A DNA stretch of 64,000 nt from Cupriavidus sp. WKF15 (lineage in GTDB: Bacteria > Pseudomonadota > Gammaproteobacteria > Burkholderiales > Burkholderiaceae), in NCBI RefSeq assembly GCF_029278605.1, contig NZ_CP119572.1:124001-188000 (forward strand). Direction: 5' to 3'. Position 1 is the first letter of the stretch. Each line of letters starts with the position of its first letter. A program made the position numbers and the translations under genes. Shown piece after piece: positions 57,218-64,000 of the stretch. The notes under the pieces were generated by a model. That model did no database searches. It was not told where the DNA came from and saw nothing but the letters and a program-made list of their open reading frames with translations.

Positions 57218-58120
57218 ATGGGTTGTCCAGTGTCACTGCTTCGACGTCTTGCCACGCTGCCTGTGCTTGGCCTGCTGCTATATGCGCAGGTCGTGGCCCA
57301 GGCACAGCCGCCCGCGGCGTCGGCCGCGCAGGCGAGCCGTGTGCGGTTTTCCGAGCAGGTGGTGTTGCTGCCCAAGGCTGCGTCGCCATTCCGCATCGAG
57401 CTTGAGGCGACAGTGTTCCGCCCGTCCGGAGAAGGACCGTTTCCGCTGGTCGTGATCAACCACGGCAAGTCACCGGGCAAGCCTGTCTTCCAGGGACGTG
57501 CGCGCTTTCCCGCGCAGAGCGTCGAGTTCCTGCGCCGCGGCTACGTCGTGGTGCTGCCGATGCGCCAGGGCTTTGCGCGCTCGGGCGGTCCGTACATTGG
57601 CGGCAGCTGCAATATCGAGACCAATGGCCTGCAGCAGGCGGAGGACGTGGTCGCCGCGCTCGACTATATGGTCAGCCAGCCCTATGTGGACAAGGATCGC
57701 ATCGTGGTCATCGGCCAGTCGCATGGCGGACTGACGACCATGGCGTTCAACACGATCTCGTATCCCGGCGTGCTCGGCGTGGTCAACTTTGCCGGCGGCC
57801 TGCGCAACCTGAGTTGTGCAGACTGGGAGGACCGGCTGATCGAGACCTTCGGCGACTATGGCAAGGACGCGCGCTATCCTTCATTGTGGATCTACGGCGA
57901 CAACGACAGCTACTGGCCCGCACCGCTGCCTGACCGCATGTTCAACGCCTACAAGGCCAATGCCAAGGGGCCGGCGGCCGACGCGCGCATGGTCGACGTA
58001 GGCGAGTTCGGCGGCGACTCGCACCGCCTGTTCAGCGCGCGCGAGGGCATTCCGATCTGGCTGCCGGAAGTCGGCGCCTTTTTCCGATCGCTTGGCCTGC
58101 CGTTCGAGAACGGCTCCTGA
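57218..58120 (+). CDS. Exported alpha/beta hydrolase (dienelactone hydrolase-like)
   Basis: 300-aa protein with an N-terminal signal peptide (LLRRLATLPVLGLLLYAQVVAQA, cut near AQA, residue about 30; start of it is LLRRLATLPVLGLL) and an alpha/beta hydrolase domain: nucleophile in GQSHGG, acid D in YGDNDSYW, His in GGDSHRLF. Pro residues and a FPLVVINHGKS oxyanion region fit dienelactone hydrolase/acetyl xylan esterase-like enzymes. Start is GTG 57215 or ATG 57218. Periplasmic, substrate unknown; odd among cytoplasmic leucine-pathway genes. Confidence 0.8.
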   Translation: MGCPVSLLRRLATLPVLGLLLYAQVVAQAQPPAASAAQASRVRFSEQVVLLPKAASPFRIELEATVFRPSGEGPFPLVVINHGKSPGKPVFQGRARFPAQSVEFLRRGYVVVLPMRQGFARSGGPYIGGSCNIETNGLQQAEDVVAALDYMVSQPYVDKDRIVVIGQSHGGLTTMAFNTISYPGVLGVVNFAGGLRNLSCADWEDRLIETFGDYGKDARYPSLWIYGDNDSYWPAPLPDRMFNAYKANAKGPAADARMVDVGEFGGDSHRLFSAREGIPIWLPEVGAFFRSLGLPFENGS

Positions 58121-58176
58121 TCCGGCGCCGGCTTCTGCCGCGCGGGCCTGCATTTCTCTTCCATCCGGAGCGCAAC

Positions 58177-58965
58177 ATGGACTTCACTACCCTTACCGTC
58201 AACGTTGCCAGCCACATCGCCAGCGTCACGCTGAACCGGCCTGATGTGCGCAATGCCTTCAATGAAACCGTCATTGCCGAACTGACCGGCGCCTTCCGCG
58301 CGCTCGGCGACATGGACGAGGTGCGCGCCATCGTGCTTGCCGGCAACGGGCCGGCGTTCTGTGCCGGCGCCGACCTGAACTGGATGAAGAAGATGGCCGG
58401 CTACTCGGAAGACGAGAACCGCGCCGATGCGATGACGCTCGCGCAGATGCTGCACACCATCTGGTCGTGTCCGCGGCCGGTCATTGCGCGAATCCACGGG
58501 GATACGTATGCCGGGGGCGTGGGGCTGGCCGCCGCGTGCGATATCGCGGTGGCGGCCGAGCATGCGCATTTCTGCCTCTCCGAGGCACGGCTTGGCCTGC
58601 TGCCCGCGACCATTAGCCCGTATGTGATCCGTGCCATGGGGGAGCAGGCGTCGCGTCGTTACTTCATCACCGCCGAGCGGTTTGACGCGGCTGAAGCGCT
58701 GCGGCTGGGGTTTGTGCATGCGGTAGTGCCTGCGGAGGCTCTGGATGCCAAGATCGCCGAGATTGCCGCGGCGCTGGTTGGCAACAGTCCCAATGCCGTG
58801 CGTGAAAGCAAGCGGCTGGTGCAGGAGGTTTCGGGCCGGATCATCGACAACGACTTGCTGGCTGATACGGCGGACCGGATTGCCGGGATTCGGGCTTCAG
58901 GGGAGGGGAGGGAGGGGGTGAGGGCGTTTTTGGAAAAGAGGGTGGCGTCGTGGCGGGTGGGGTGA
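58177..58965 (+). CDS. liuC: Methylglutaconyl-CoA hydratase
   Basis: 262-aa crotonase-fold hydratase for 3-methylglutaconyl-CoA in leucine breakdown. Oxyanion residues lie in GNGPAFCAGADLNWM and HGDTYAGGVGLAAACDIA, and catalytic Glu in FCLSEARLGLLPATISPYV. GGAG precedes the ATG. Context (liuA, MCC) supports the assignment. The last 20 codons are unusually G-rich (GEGREG) and hold a G-quadruplex motif; codon choice there (AGG, GGG) differs from the rest of the gene. Confidence 0.92.
   Translation: MDFTTLTVNVASHIASVTLNRPDVRNAFNETVIAELTGAFRALGDMDEVRAIVLAGNGPAFCAGADLNWMKKMAGYSEDENRADAMTLAQMLHTIWSCPRPVIARIHGDTYAGGVGLAAACDIAVAAEHAHFCLSEARLGLLPATISPYVIRAMGEQASRRYFITAERFDAAEALRLGFVHAVVPAEALDAKIAEIAAALVGNSPNAVRESKRLVQEVSGRIIDNDLLADTADRIAGIRASGEGREGVRAFLEKRVASWRVG
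58900..58918 (+). other. G-quadruplex motif in the liuC 3' end
   Basis: GGGGAGGGGAGGGAGGGGG at 58900-58918: four G runs with one-base A loops, inside the liuC coding strand about 45 bp before the stop. On the mRNA it could pause ribosomes or block exonucleases. Confidence 0.6.
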
Positions 58966-58980
58966 GGTTGGGGGTGGGGG
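58955..58980 (+). other. Second G-quadruplex motif just after liuC
   Basis: GGG-T-GGGG-(7 bases)-GGGGG-T-GGGGG at 58955-58980 spans the liuC stop codon (TGA 58963-58965) and leads into the long palindrome at 58998. Confidence 0.5.
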
Positions 58981-58997
58981 ATGATTGGGTTTTCGTT

Positions 58998-59054
58998 CTT
59001 GGCAGGCGCCGCTGTTTCGCCGGCTACGCCGGCGAAACAGCGGCGCCTGCCAAG
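58998..59054. repeat. Perfect 27-bp inverted repeat (57 bp total)
   Basis: Arms 58998-59024 and 59028-59054 are exact complements (27 of 27) around a TAC loop: the left arm begins CTTGGCAGGCGCCGCTG and ends CGCCGGC. The free energy would be very high for an RNA hairpin. It is followed by CACCCCATCCCATCAAAAAACTT rather than a T run on either strand. It may end liuC transcripts from the left, form a cruciform, or be an inserted mini-element. Confidence 0.88.
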
Positions 59055-59117
59055 CACCCCATCCCATCAAAAAACTTCAAACCGAATTTTCCGTGAAGAT
59101 CCCATCACGCAACAGCA

Positions 59118-59163
59118 AGTTAGGGTGCTTTGTGCATAAAAAATGCCATAACGTCGCCTAACT
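59118..59163. promoter_or_regulatory. Nested inverted repeats before bioA
   Basis: Outer arms AGTTAGG (59118-59124) and CCTAACT (59157-59163) enclose GCAT-AAAAA-ATGC (59134-59146) in an AT-rich stretch about 140 bp before bioA. It is the best candidate control region for the bio operon, given that BirA here lacks a DNA-binding domain. The gap 58966-59305 otherwise holds no gene. Confidence 0.4.
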
Positions 59164-59305
59164 GATGGCAATTTAAAGAAATCCATCCTCCTTGCCAGCC
59201 CCGCCAAGACATTCCTAACATGACCCTCCCCAACCCTTAAACGTTCCCATCGCCCGGCCCAGCCGCAGGCGCGCAACGCAGAAGGGTCAACAAAGGAGGA
59301 CTCCC

Positions 59306-60715
59306 TTGGAACAACAGTCCCTGCATGCCCCGGCCGGCGATTCGCTTGGCCTGCGCAGCAAGCGCGCGGTCTGGCACCCGTGCACGCGGCTGCGCCCTGA
59401 CGACGACGCCACGCCGCTGGCCATTGTGCGCGGCGAGGGCCCCTGGCTCCACGATGCCGATGGCCGACGCTATTTCGACGCCACCAGCTCATGGTGGGTC
59501 AACCTGTTCGGCCACGCCAACGCGAGGATCAATGCCGCGCTGGCCGACCAGCTCCAGACGCTGGAGCACGTCATGCTGGCCGGCTGCACCCATGCGCCGG
59601 CGGTGGAACTGGCCGAACGCCTGTCAGCGCTGACCGGCGGCGCGCTCGGCCACGCGTTCTACGCATCGGACGGTGCGTCAGCCGTGGAGATCGCGCTCAA
59701 GATGAGCTTCCACTACTGGCGCAACACCGGCCTGCCGGCCAAGCGCGAGTTCGTCTGCCTGGCCAACGGCTACCACGGCGAAACCGTGGGCGCGCTGGGC
59801 GTGACCGACCTGGATGTCTTCCGCGATGCCTACGACCCGCTGATCCGCCGCGCGCATGTGGTGATGTCGCCGGACGCGTGCCAGGCCACCTCGGAAGAGA
59901 CCGCCGCCGGCGTAGCCACGCGTGCACTGGCCGCGCTGGAGACGCTGCTGCGCGAACGCGCGGGCCAGATCGCCGCGCTGATCGTCGAGCCGCTGGTGCA
60001 GGGCGCGGCCGGCATGGCCATGTATGACCCGTCCTACCTCGAAGGCGCGCGCGCCTTGTGCGACCGCTACCGTGTGCACCTGATCGCCGACGAGATCGCG
60101 GTCGGCTGCGGACGCACCGGCACCTTCTTCGCGTGGGAACAATGCCGCGACGGGGACCAGCCGCTGCCCGCGCATGCGTGGCCGGATTTCCTGTGCCTGT
60201 CCAAGGGCATCAGCGGCGGCTACCTGCCGCTGTCGCTGGTGCTGTCGCGCCCCGAAATCCAGCGTGCCTTCATCGCCGACGAACTCGCGCGCAGCTTCCT
60301 GCATTCGCATTCCTACACCGGCAACCCGCTGGCCTGCCGCGCCGCGCTGGCCACGCTCGATGTCTTCGCGCAGGACGACGTGATCGCGCACAACCGTGCC
60401 CGCGCGCAATGGCTGGCCGACGCGATGGCACCGTTCGCCAGCGATGCGCGCCTGCACCGCATGCGCCAGCGCGGGCTGATCTGGGCCATCGACGTGCGCG
60501 ACGAGGTGGCCGGCGAAGGCTTCGCCGGGCGCTTCCACCAGGCTGCGCGTGCGCGCGAGCTGCTGGTGCGGCCGATCGGCAACACGCTGTACGTGATGCC
60601 GCCCTATGTCTTCGATGCCGCGCAGGCGCGCTGGCTGGCCGGGCAACTGCTCGCCACCCTGGACGATGTGCTCGGTTCCGCCAATGCCAGCGAGGAGGTT
60701 CGCCATGCTGCTTGA
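59306..60715 (+). CDS. bioA: Adenosylmethionine-8-amino-7-oxononanoate aminotransferase
   Basis: 469-aa PLP-dependent enzyme making 7,8-diaminopelargonic acid, using SAM as amino donor. Motifs: WHPCTRLRP and [22 protein letters not shown] (quoted [20 protein letters not shown]), [26 protein letters not shown], and PLP lysine in [16 protein letters not shown]. Length is normal. Start is TTG at 59306, with AAGGAGGA 5 bases upstream. First gene of bioAFDB; its 3' end overlaps bioF by 11 bp. Confidence 0.95.
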   Translation: MEQQSLHAPAGDSLGLRSKRAVWHPCTRLRPDDDATPLAIVRGEGPWLHDADGRRYFDATSSWWVNLFGHANARINAALADQLQTLEHVMLAGCTHAPAVELAERLSALTGGALGHAFYASDGASAVEIALKMSFHYWRNTGLPAKREFVCLANGYHGETVGALGVTDLDVFRDAYDPLIRRAHVVMSPDACQATSEETAAGVATRALAALETLLRERAGQIAALIVEPLVQGAAGMAMYDPSYLEGARALCDRYRVHLIADEIAVGCGRTGTFFAWEQCRDGDQPLPAHAWPDFLCLSKGISGGYLPLSLVLSRPEIQRAFIADELARSFLHSHSYTGNPLACRAALATLDVFAQDDVIAHNRARAQWLADAMAPFASDARLHRMRQRGLIWAIDVRDEVAGEGFAGRFHQAARARELLVRPIGNTLYVMPPYVFDAAQARWLAGQLLATLDDVLGSANASEEVRHAA

Positions 60716-61931
60716 ACAACTGCGCCGCGCCGCCGATGAACGCCAGGCCCGCGCGCTCACGCGCCGGCGCCGCATCGCGCATACGGCCTGCGCCCCGCAC
60801 CAGTCCGTCGGAACGGTGGATACGCCCGCTCCGCAGTCCTTGCTGACGTTCTGCAGCAACGACTACATGGGGCTGGCCAGCCATCCCGATGTCGTCGCCG
60901 CGCTTGCCGAGGGCGCACGCTTGTACGGCGCCGGCAGTGGCGCCTCGCACCTGGTCAGCGGCCATTCGCTGGCGCACGCACGGCTGGAAGAGGAACTGGC
61001 GCGCTGGTTCGCGCCGTACATCCCGCAAGCGCGCACGCTGTACTTCTGCACGGGCTATATGGCCAATATGGCCGTGCTGACGGCACTGGGCACCGCCGGC
61101 GCGACGCTGTTCTGCGAATCGCTCAACCATGCCTCGCTGATCGACGGCGCCCGGCTCGCGCGCGCCGACGTGCAGCGCTACCCGCACTGCGATGCCGCCG
61201 CGCTGGACGCGCTGCTCGGCGCCAGCACCAGTCCGCTCAAGCTGATCGTGACCGACAGCGTGTTCAGCATGGACGGCAACTTGGCGCCGCTGGCCGAACT
61301 GCTCGCGCTGGCCGAACGGCATGACGCGTGGATCATCGTCGACGATGCGCACGGCTTCGGCGTGCTCGGCGACGATGGCCACGGCGTGCTGCAGGCGCTT
61401 GGGCTGAACTCGGAGCGCTTCATCTACATCGGCACACTGGGCAAGGCCGCCGGCGTGGCGGGTGCCTTCGTGGCCGCGCACGAGACCATCATCGAACACC
61501 TCGTCAATACCGCGCGCCCATACATCTACACCACGGCCGCGCCGCCCGCGGTGGCGCACGCACTGATGGCCAGCCTCGCGATCATCGAGGGCGAGGAGGG
61601 CCGGCAGCGCCGCGCCAACCTGAACCGGCTGATCGCTGACCTGCGCGCTGGCCTGGCGCCGCTGGCGGCGGCAGCGGGCTGGCAACTGGGCGACAGTGCG
61701 ACCGCCGTGCAACCGCTGATCGTCGGCGACAACGCCACCTCGCTCGCGCTGTCGACGCGGCTGGAGGCCGACGGCATCCGCGTCGGCGCGATCCGGCCGC
61801 CGACCGTGCCCGAGGGCACCGCGCGGTTGCGCATCACGCTGTCGGCCTCGCATACGGCCGCGGACGTACAGCGGCTGGTCGGCGTGCTGGCCAGCGTCGT
61901 GCTGCCCGAAGCGAAGCAGGAGGCCGCATGA
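60705..61931 (+). CDS. bioF: 8-amino-7-oxononanoate synthase
   Basis: 408-aa PLP enzyme joining pimeloyl-ACP (or -CoA) with alanine. Motifs: [39 protein letters not shown] (quoted [15 protein letters not shown]), [16 protein letters not shown], and PLP-lysine region [20 protein letters not shown] precedes the ATG at 60705, which lies inside the bioA end. Its stop overlaps bioD by 4 bp. Confidence 0.95.
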   Translation: MLLEQLRRAADERQARALTRRRRIAHTACAPHQSVGTVDTPAPQSLLTFCSNDYMGLASHPDVVAALAEGARLYGAGSGASHLVSGHSLAHARLEEELARWFAPYIPQARTLYFCTGYMANMAVLTALGTAGATLFCESLNHASLIDGARLARADVQRYPHCDAAALDALLGASTSPLKLIVTDSVFSMDGNLAPLAELLALAERHDAWIIVDDAHGFGVLGDDGHGVLQALGLNSERFIYIGTLGKAAGVAGAFVAAHETIIEHLVNTARPYIYTTAAPPAVAHALMASLAIIEGEEGRQRRANLNRLIADLRAGLAPLAAAAGWQLGDSATAVQPLIVGDNATSLALSTRLEADGIRVGAIRPPTVPEGTARLRITLSASHTAADVQRLVGVLASVVLPEAKQEAA

Positions 61932-62674
61932 GCCGGCCTGCGAAGTTCCAGTGCTTCATCACCGGCACCGATACCGGCGTGGGCAAGACCCACGCGAGCG
62001 CCACGCTGCTGCACGCGCTGGGCGCGGCGGGCTATGCCGCGGCCGGCATGAAGCCGGTGGCCAGCGGCAGCGAATGGCGCGGCGACCACTGGCACAACGA
62101 TGACGTGGCCGCGCTGCGAGCCGCCAGCTCGGTCACGGTGCCGCTGGCGCAGACCTGTCCGTTCCTGCTGCGTACACCATGTTCGCCACACCTGGCTGCG
62201 GCGCAGGAAGGCGTGCGCATCACGCGCGCGCCGATCCGCCATGCCTTCGACGCGCTGCGCGAGCAGGCCGATGCCGTGGTCGTCGAAGGCGTCGGCGGTT
62301 TCCATGTGCCGCTCGATACCGGCGCGGTGCGCTGGAGCACGGCGGACCTTGCCGTGATGCTGGCGCTGCCGGTGGTGATGGTGGTGGGCATCCGCCTGGG
62401 CTGCCTGAACCACGCCGTGCTGACCGCCGAGGCCATCCGCGCGCGCGGGCTCACGCTGGCCGGCTGGATCGCCAACCGCGTCGACCCCGACGTGCTGCTG
62501 GCCGAAGAGAACATCGCGACGCTGCACCAGGCGCTCGACGCGCCGTGCCTGGGCGAGCTGCCCTGGCAAGTGGCGCCGGCCGATGCCGCCGCGCGCCTCG
62601 ACCTTGCGCCGCTGCTGGCCCAGACTGCCCGATCTAGCCAATACCAGTCCGAGGCCCACGACCTCGCTGCATAA
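61928..62674 (+). CDS. bioD: Dethiobiotin synthetase
   Basis: 248-aa ATP-dependent enzyme that closes the ureido ring of dethiobiotin from diaminopelargonate and CO2. P-loop GTDTGVGKT at residues 13-21, [22 protein letters not shown] (substrate-binding) and NRVDPD follow. Start overlaps the bioF stop (ATGA). Length is at the long end for the family because of a C-terminal Ala/Gln-rich tail. Confidence 0.94.
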   Translation: MSRPAKFQCFITGTDTGVGKTHASATLLHALGAAGYAAAGMKPVASGSEWRGDHWHNDDVAALRAASSVTVPLAQTCPFLLRTPCSPHLAAAQEGVRITRAPIRHAFDALREQADAVVVEGVGGFHVPLDTGAVRWSTADLAVMLALPVVMVVGIRLGCLNHAVLTAEAIRARGLTLAGWIANRVDPDVLLAEENIATLHQALDAPCLGELPWQVAPADAAARLDLAPLLAQTARSSQYQSEAHDLAA

Positions 62675-62693
62675 CATAAAACAGAACCCGATC

Positions 62694-63719
62694 ATGACCC
62701 AAGCCACTCAAACCGTCGCCACCATTTCCGCAGAATCGCTGCGCCAGACCGCACGCAGCCACGCGCTGCCCGAAGACGCCCGCTGGCGCGTCGACGACGT
62801 CGCCGCGCTGTTCGCGCTGCCGTTCAACGACCTGCTGTTCCGCGCGCAGCAGGTGCACCGCGAGAACTTCGACGCCAACACCGTGCAACTGTCCACGCTG
62901 CTGTCGATCAAGACCGGCGGCTGCGAAGAGGATTGCGGCTACTGCCCGCAGAGCGCGCACCATGACGCCGGCGTCAAGGCCGAGAAGCTGATGGCGCTCG
63001 ATGAAGTGCTGGAAGCCGCCCGCGCCGCCAAGGCCAACGGCGCCACGCGCTTCTGCATGGGCGCCGCCTGGCGCAGCCCGAAGGACCGCCACCTCGAGCC
63101 GGTGATGGACATGGTGCGCGAGGTCAAGGCCATGGGCCTGGAGACCTGCGTCACGCTGGGCATGCTGAAGGCCGAGCAGGCGCAGGCGCTCAAGGACGCC
63201 GGCCTGGACTACTACAACCATAACCTCGATACGTCGCCGGAGTTCTACGGCAAGATCATCACCACGCGCACCTATCAGGACCGGCTCGATACCATCGGCC
63301 ATGTGCGCGATGCCGGCATCAACGTCTGCTGCGGCGGCATCGTCGGCATGGGCGAATCGCGCGAGGCGCGTGCCGGGCTGATCGCGCAGCTCGCCAACAT
63401 GGATCCGTACCCGGAGTCGGTGCCCATCAACAACCTGGTGCAGGTGGAAGGCACGCCGCTGGCCGGCACCGAGGCGCTTGACCCGTTCGAGTTTGTCCGC
63501 ACCATTGCCGTGGCGCGCATTACCATGCCGGGCGCGATGGTGCGCCTGTCCGCGGGGCGCGAGGCGATGGAAGAAGCGTTGCAGGCACTGTGCTTCATGG
63601 CCGGCGCCAACTCCATCTTCTATGGCGACAAGCTGCTCACCACCGGCAACCCGCAGGCCGACCGTGACCGCGCGCTGCTGGCCCGCCTGGACATCCGCGC
63701 GGAAGGCTACGCAGGCTGA
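62694..63719 (+). CDS. bioB: Biotin synthase
   Basis: 341-aa radical SAM enzyme that inserts sulfur into dethiobiotin. The 4Fe-4S cluster cysteines are C77, C81 and C84 in [32 protein letters not shown] and [13 protein letters not shown] are further diagnostic, with the 2Fe-2S ligands among later Cys. Start ATG at 62694 lies 19 bp after bioD. It ends the operon; the biotin carboxylase gene begins 73 bp later. Confidence 0.97.
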   Translation: MTQATQTVATISAESLRQTARSHALPEDARWRVDDVAALFALPFNDLLFRAQQVHRENFDANTVQLSTLLSIKTGGCEEDCGYCPQSAHHDAGVKAEKLMALDEVLEAARAAKANGATRFCMGAAWRSPKDRHLEPVMDMVREVKAMGLETCVTLGMLKAEQAQALKDAGLDYYNHNLDTSPEFYGKIITTRTYQDRLDTIGHVRDAGINVCCGGIVGMGESREARAGLIAQLANMDPYPESVPINNLVQVEGTPLAGTEALDPFEFVRTIAVARITMPGAMVRLSAGREAMEEALQALCFMAGANSIFYGDKLLTTGNPQADRDRALLARLDIRAEGYAG

Positions 63720-63792
63720 ATAGTTAAGAATTCACCACGCGGAGAGCTCCCCGCCGTAAGATCCCGATAACCGGGTAAAAAGGAGGGAGCTC

Positions 63793-64000
63793 ATGTTCAG
63801 CAAGATCCTGATCGCCAACCGCGGCGAAATCGCCTGCCGCGTCGCCGCCACCTGCCGCCGGCTGGGCATCCGCACGGTCGCGGTGTACTCGGACGCCGAC
63901 GCCGATGCGCGCCACGTCGCCTTCTGCGACGAAGCCGTCCATATCGGCGGCGCCGCCGCGCGCGACAGCTACCTGCGCGCCGACCACATCATCGAGATGG
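63793..64000 (+). CDS. liuD: Biotin carboxylase subunit (probably methylcrotonyl-CoA carboxylase alpha), 3' end missing
   Basis: Only the first 69 codons are in the window: [20 protein letters not shown], then [27 protein letters not shown]. This is the N-terminal biotin carboxylase domain of an acyl-CoA carboxylase alpha subunit. AAGGAGGGAG precedes the ATG. Since the beta subunit (liuB) and liuA/liuC are nearby, it is most likely the MCC alpha subunit, but the specificity cannot be read from this fragment; propionyl- or acetyl-CoA carboxylase is possible. Coding past 64000 is not seen. Confidence 0.85.
   Translation, partial: MFSKILIANRGEIACRVAATCRRLGIRTVAVYSDADADARHVAFCDEAVHIGGAAARDSYLRADHIIEM

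Overview
The window is a GC-rich, gene-dense bacterial chromosome segment. Gene content and protein signatures point to a betaproteobacterium of the Burkholderiaceae, most likely Cupriavidus or a close Ralstonia relative. The evidence is a PhaM-type polyhydroxybutyrate granule protein, a two-piece MetH, DUF3567, DUF2917 and DUF1840 proteins, a Bug-type solute-binding protein, and a leucine (liu) catabolic cluster joined to bioAFDB. Species assignment is an inference; no search was run. I saw no rRNA, tRNA, CRISPR array, prophage or transposase; it reads as ordinary core chromosome.

Layout, 0-10 kb: end of a DUF484 gene, xerC, a LysR regulator divergent from a DUF2917 gene, lipB-lipA closed by a strong terminator, then a 5-oxoproline (pyroglutamate) module: pxpB-pxpC-pxpA, the paired membrane proteins DUF969-DUF979, and pcp. 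A perfect 10-bp inverted repeat lies in front of it. 10-18 kb: VanZ protein, a four-gene MCE/Mla-type lipid transport operon (minus strand), birA-coaX-SPOR, and rfaE2. 18-26 kb: ferritin-like di-iron protein, patatin, phaM, and a catabolic group (enoyl-CoA hydratase, FAH-family hydrolase, Bug protein) divergent from an IclR regulator. 26-34 kb: DUF3108 protein, enol-lactonase-like hydrolase, DUF3567, rhodanese, split metH, and a small exported Ala/Lys-rich protein. 34-42 kb: NarL-type regulator plus a receiver-only regulator facing a CHASE3 histidine kinase, small DUF1328 and DUF883 stress-type proteins, DUF1840, argS, SPOR protein and dsbA. 42-44.6 kb: SDR, BtuF-like protein and an MBL hydrolase.

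44.8-64 kb is the most coherent region. A LiuR-like MerR gene is flanked by two near-identical palindromic operators. It is followed by a thioesterase, isovaleryl-CoA dehydrogenase, aceK-carbonic anhydrase, thiolase, SDR, a second acyl-CoA dehydrogenase, a translationally coupled four-gene block (DsbA-like isomerase, HAD, YchJ, GST), methylcrotonyl-CoA carboxylase beta subunit, an exported hydrolase, and methylglutaconyl-CoA hydratase. Then comes a complete bioA-bioF-bioD-bioB operon, and the window ends in the start of a biotin carboxylase subunit, probably the partner of the carboxylase beta subunit. So biotin synthesis sits inside the pathway that uses a biotin enzyme. A perfect 27-bp-stem palindrome and two G-quadruplex motifs lie between liuC and bioA.

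The items most worth follow-up are: the 5-oxoproline module with a putative new two-subunit transporter (DUF969/DUF979); the LiuR operator pair; the long palindrome before bioA; an orphan TetR-like operator before the enoyl-CoA hydratase gene; and a heat-shock-like promoter before the DUF3567 gene.
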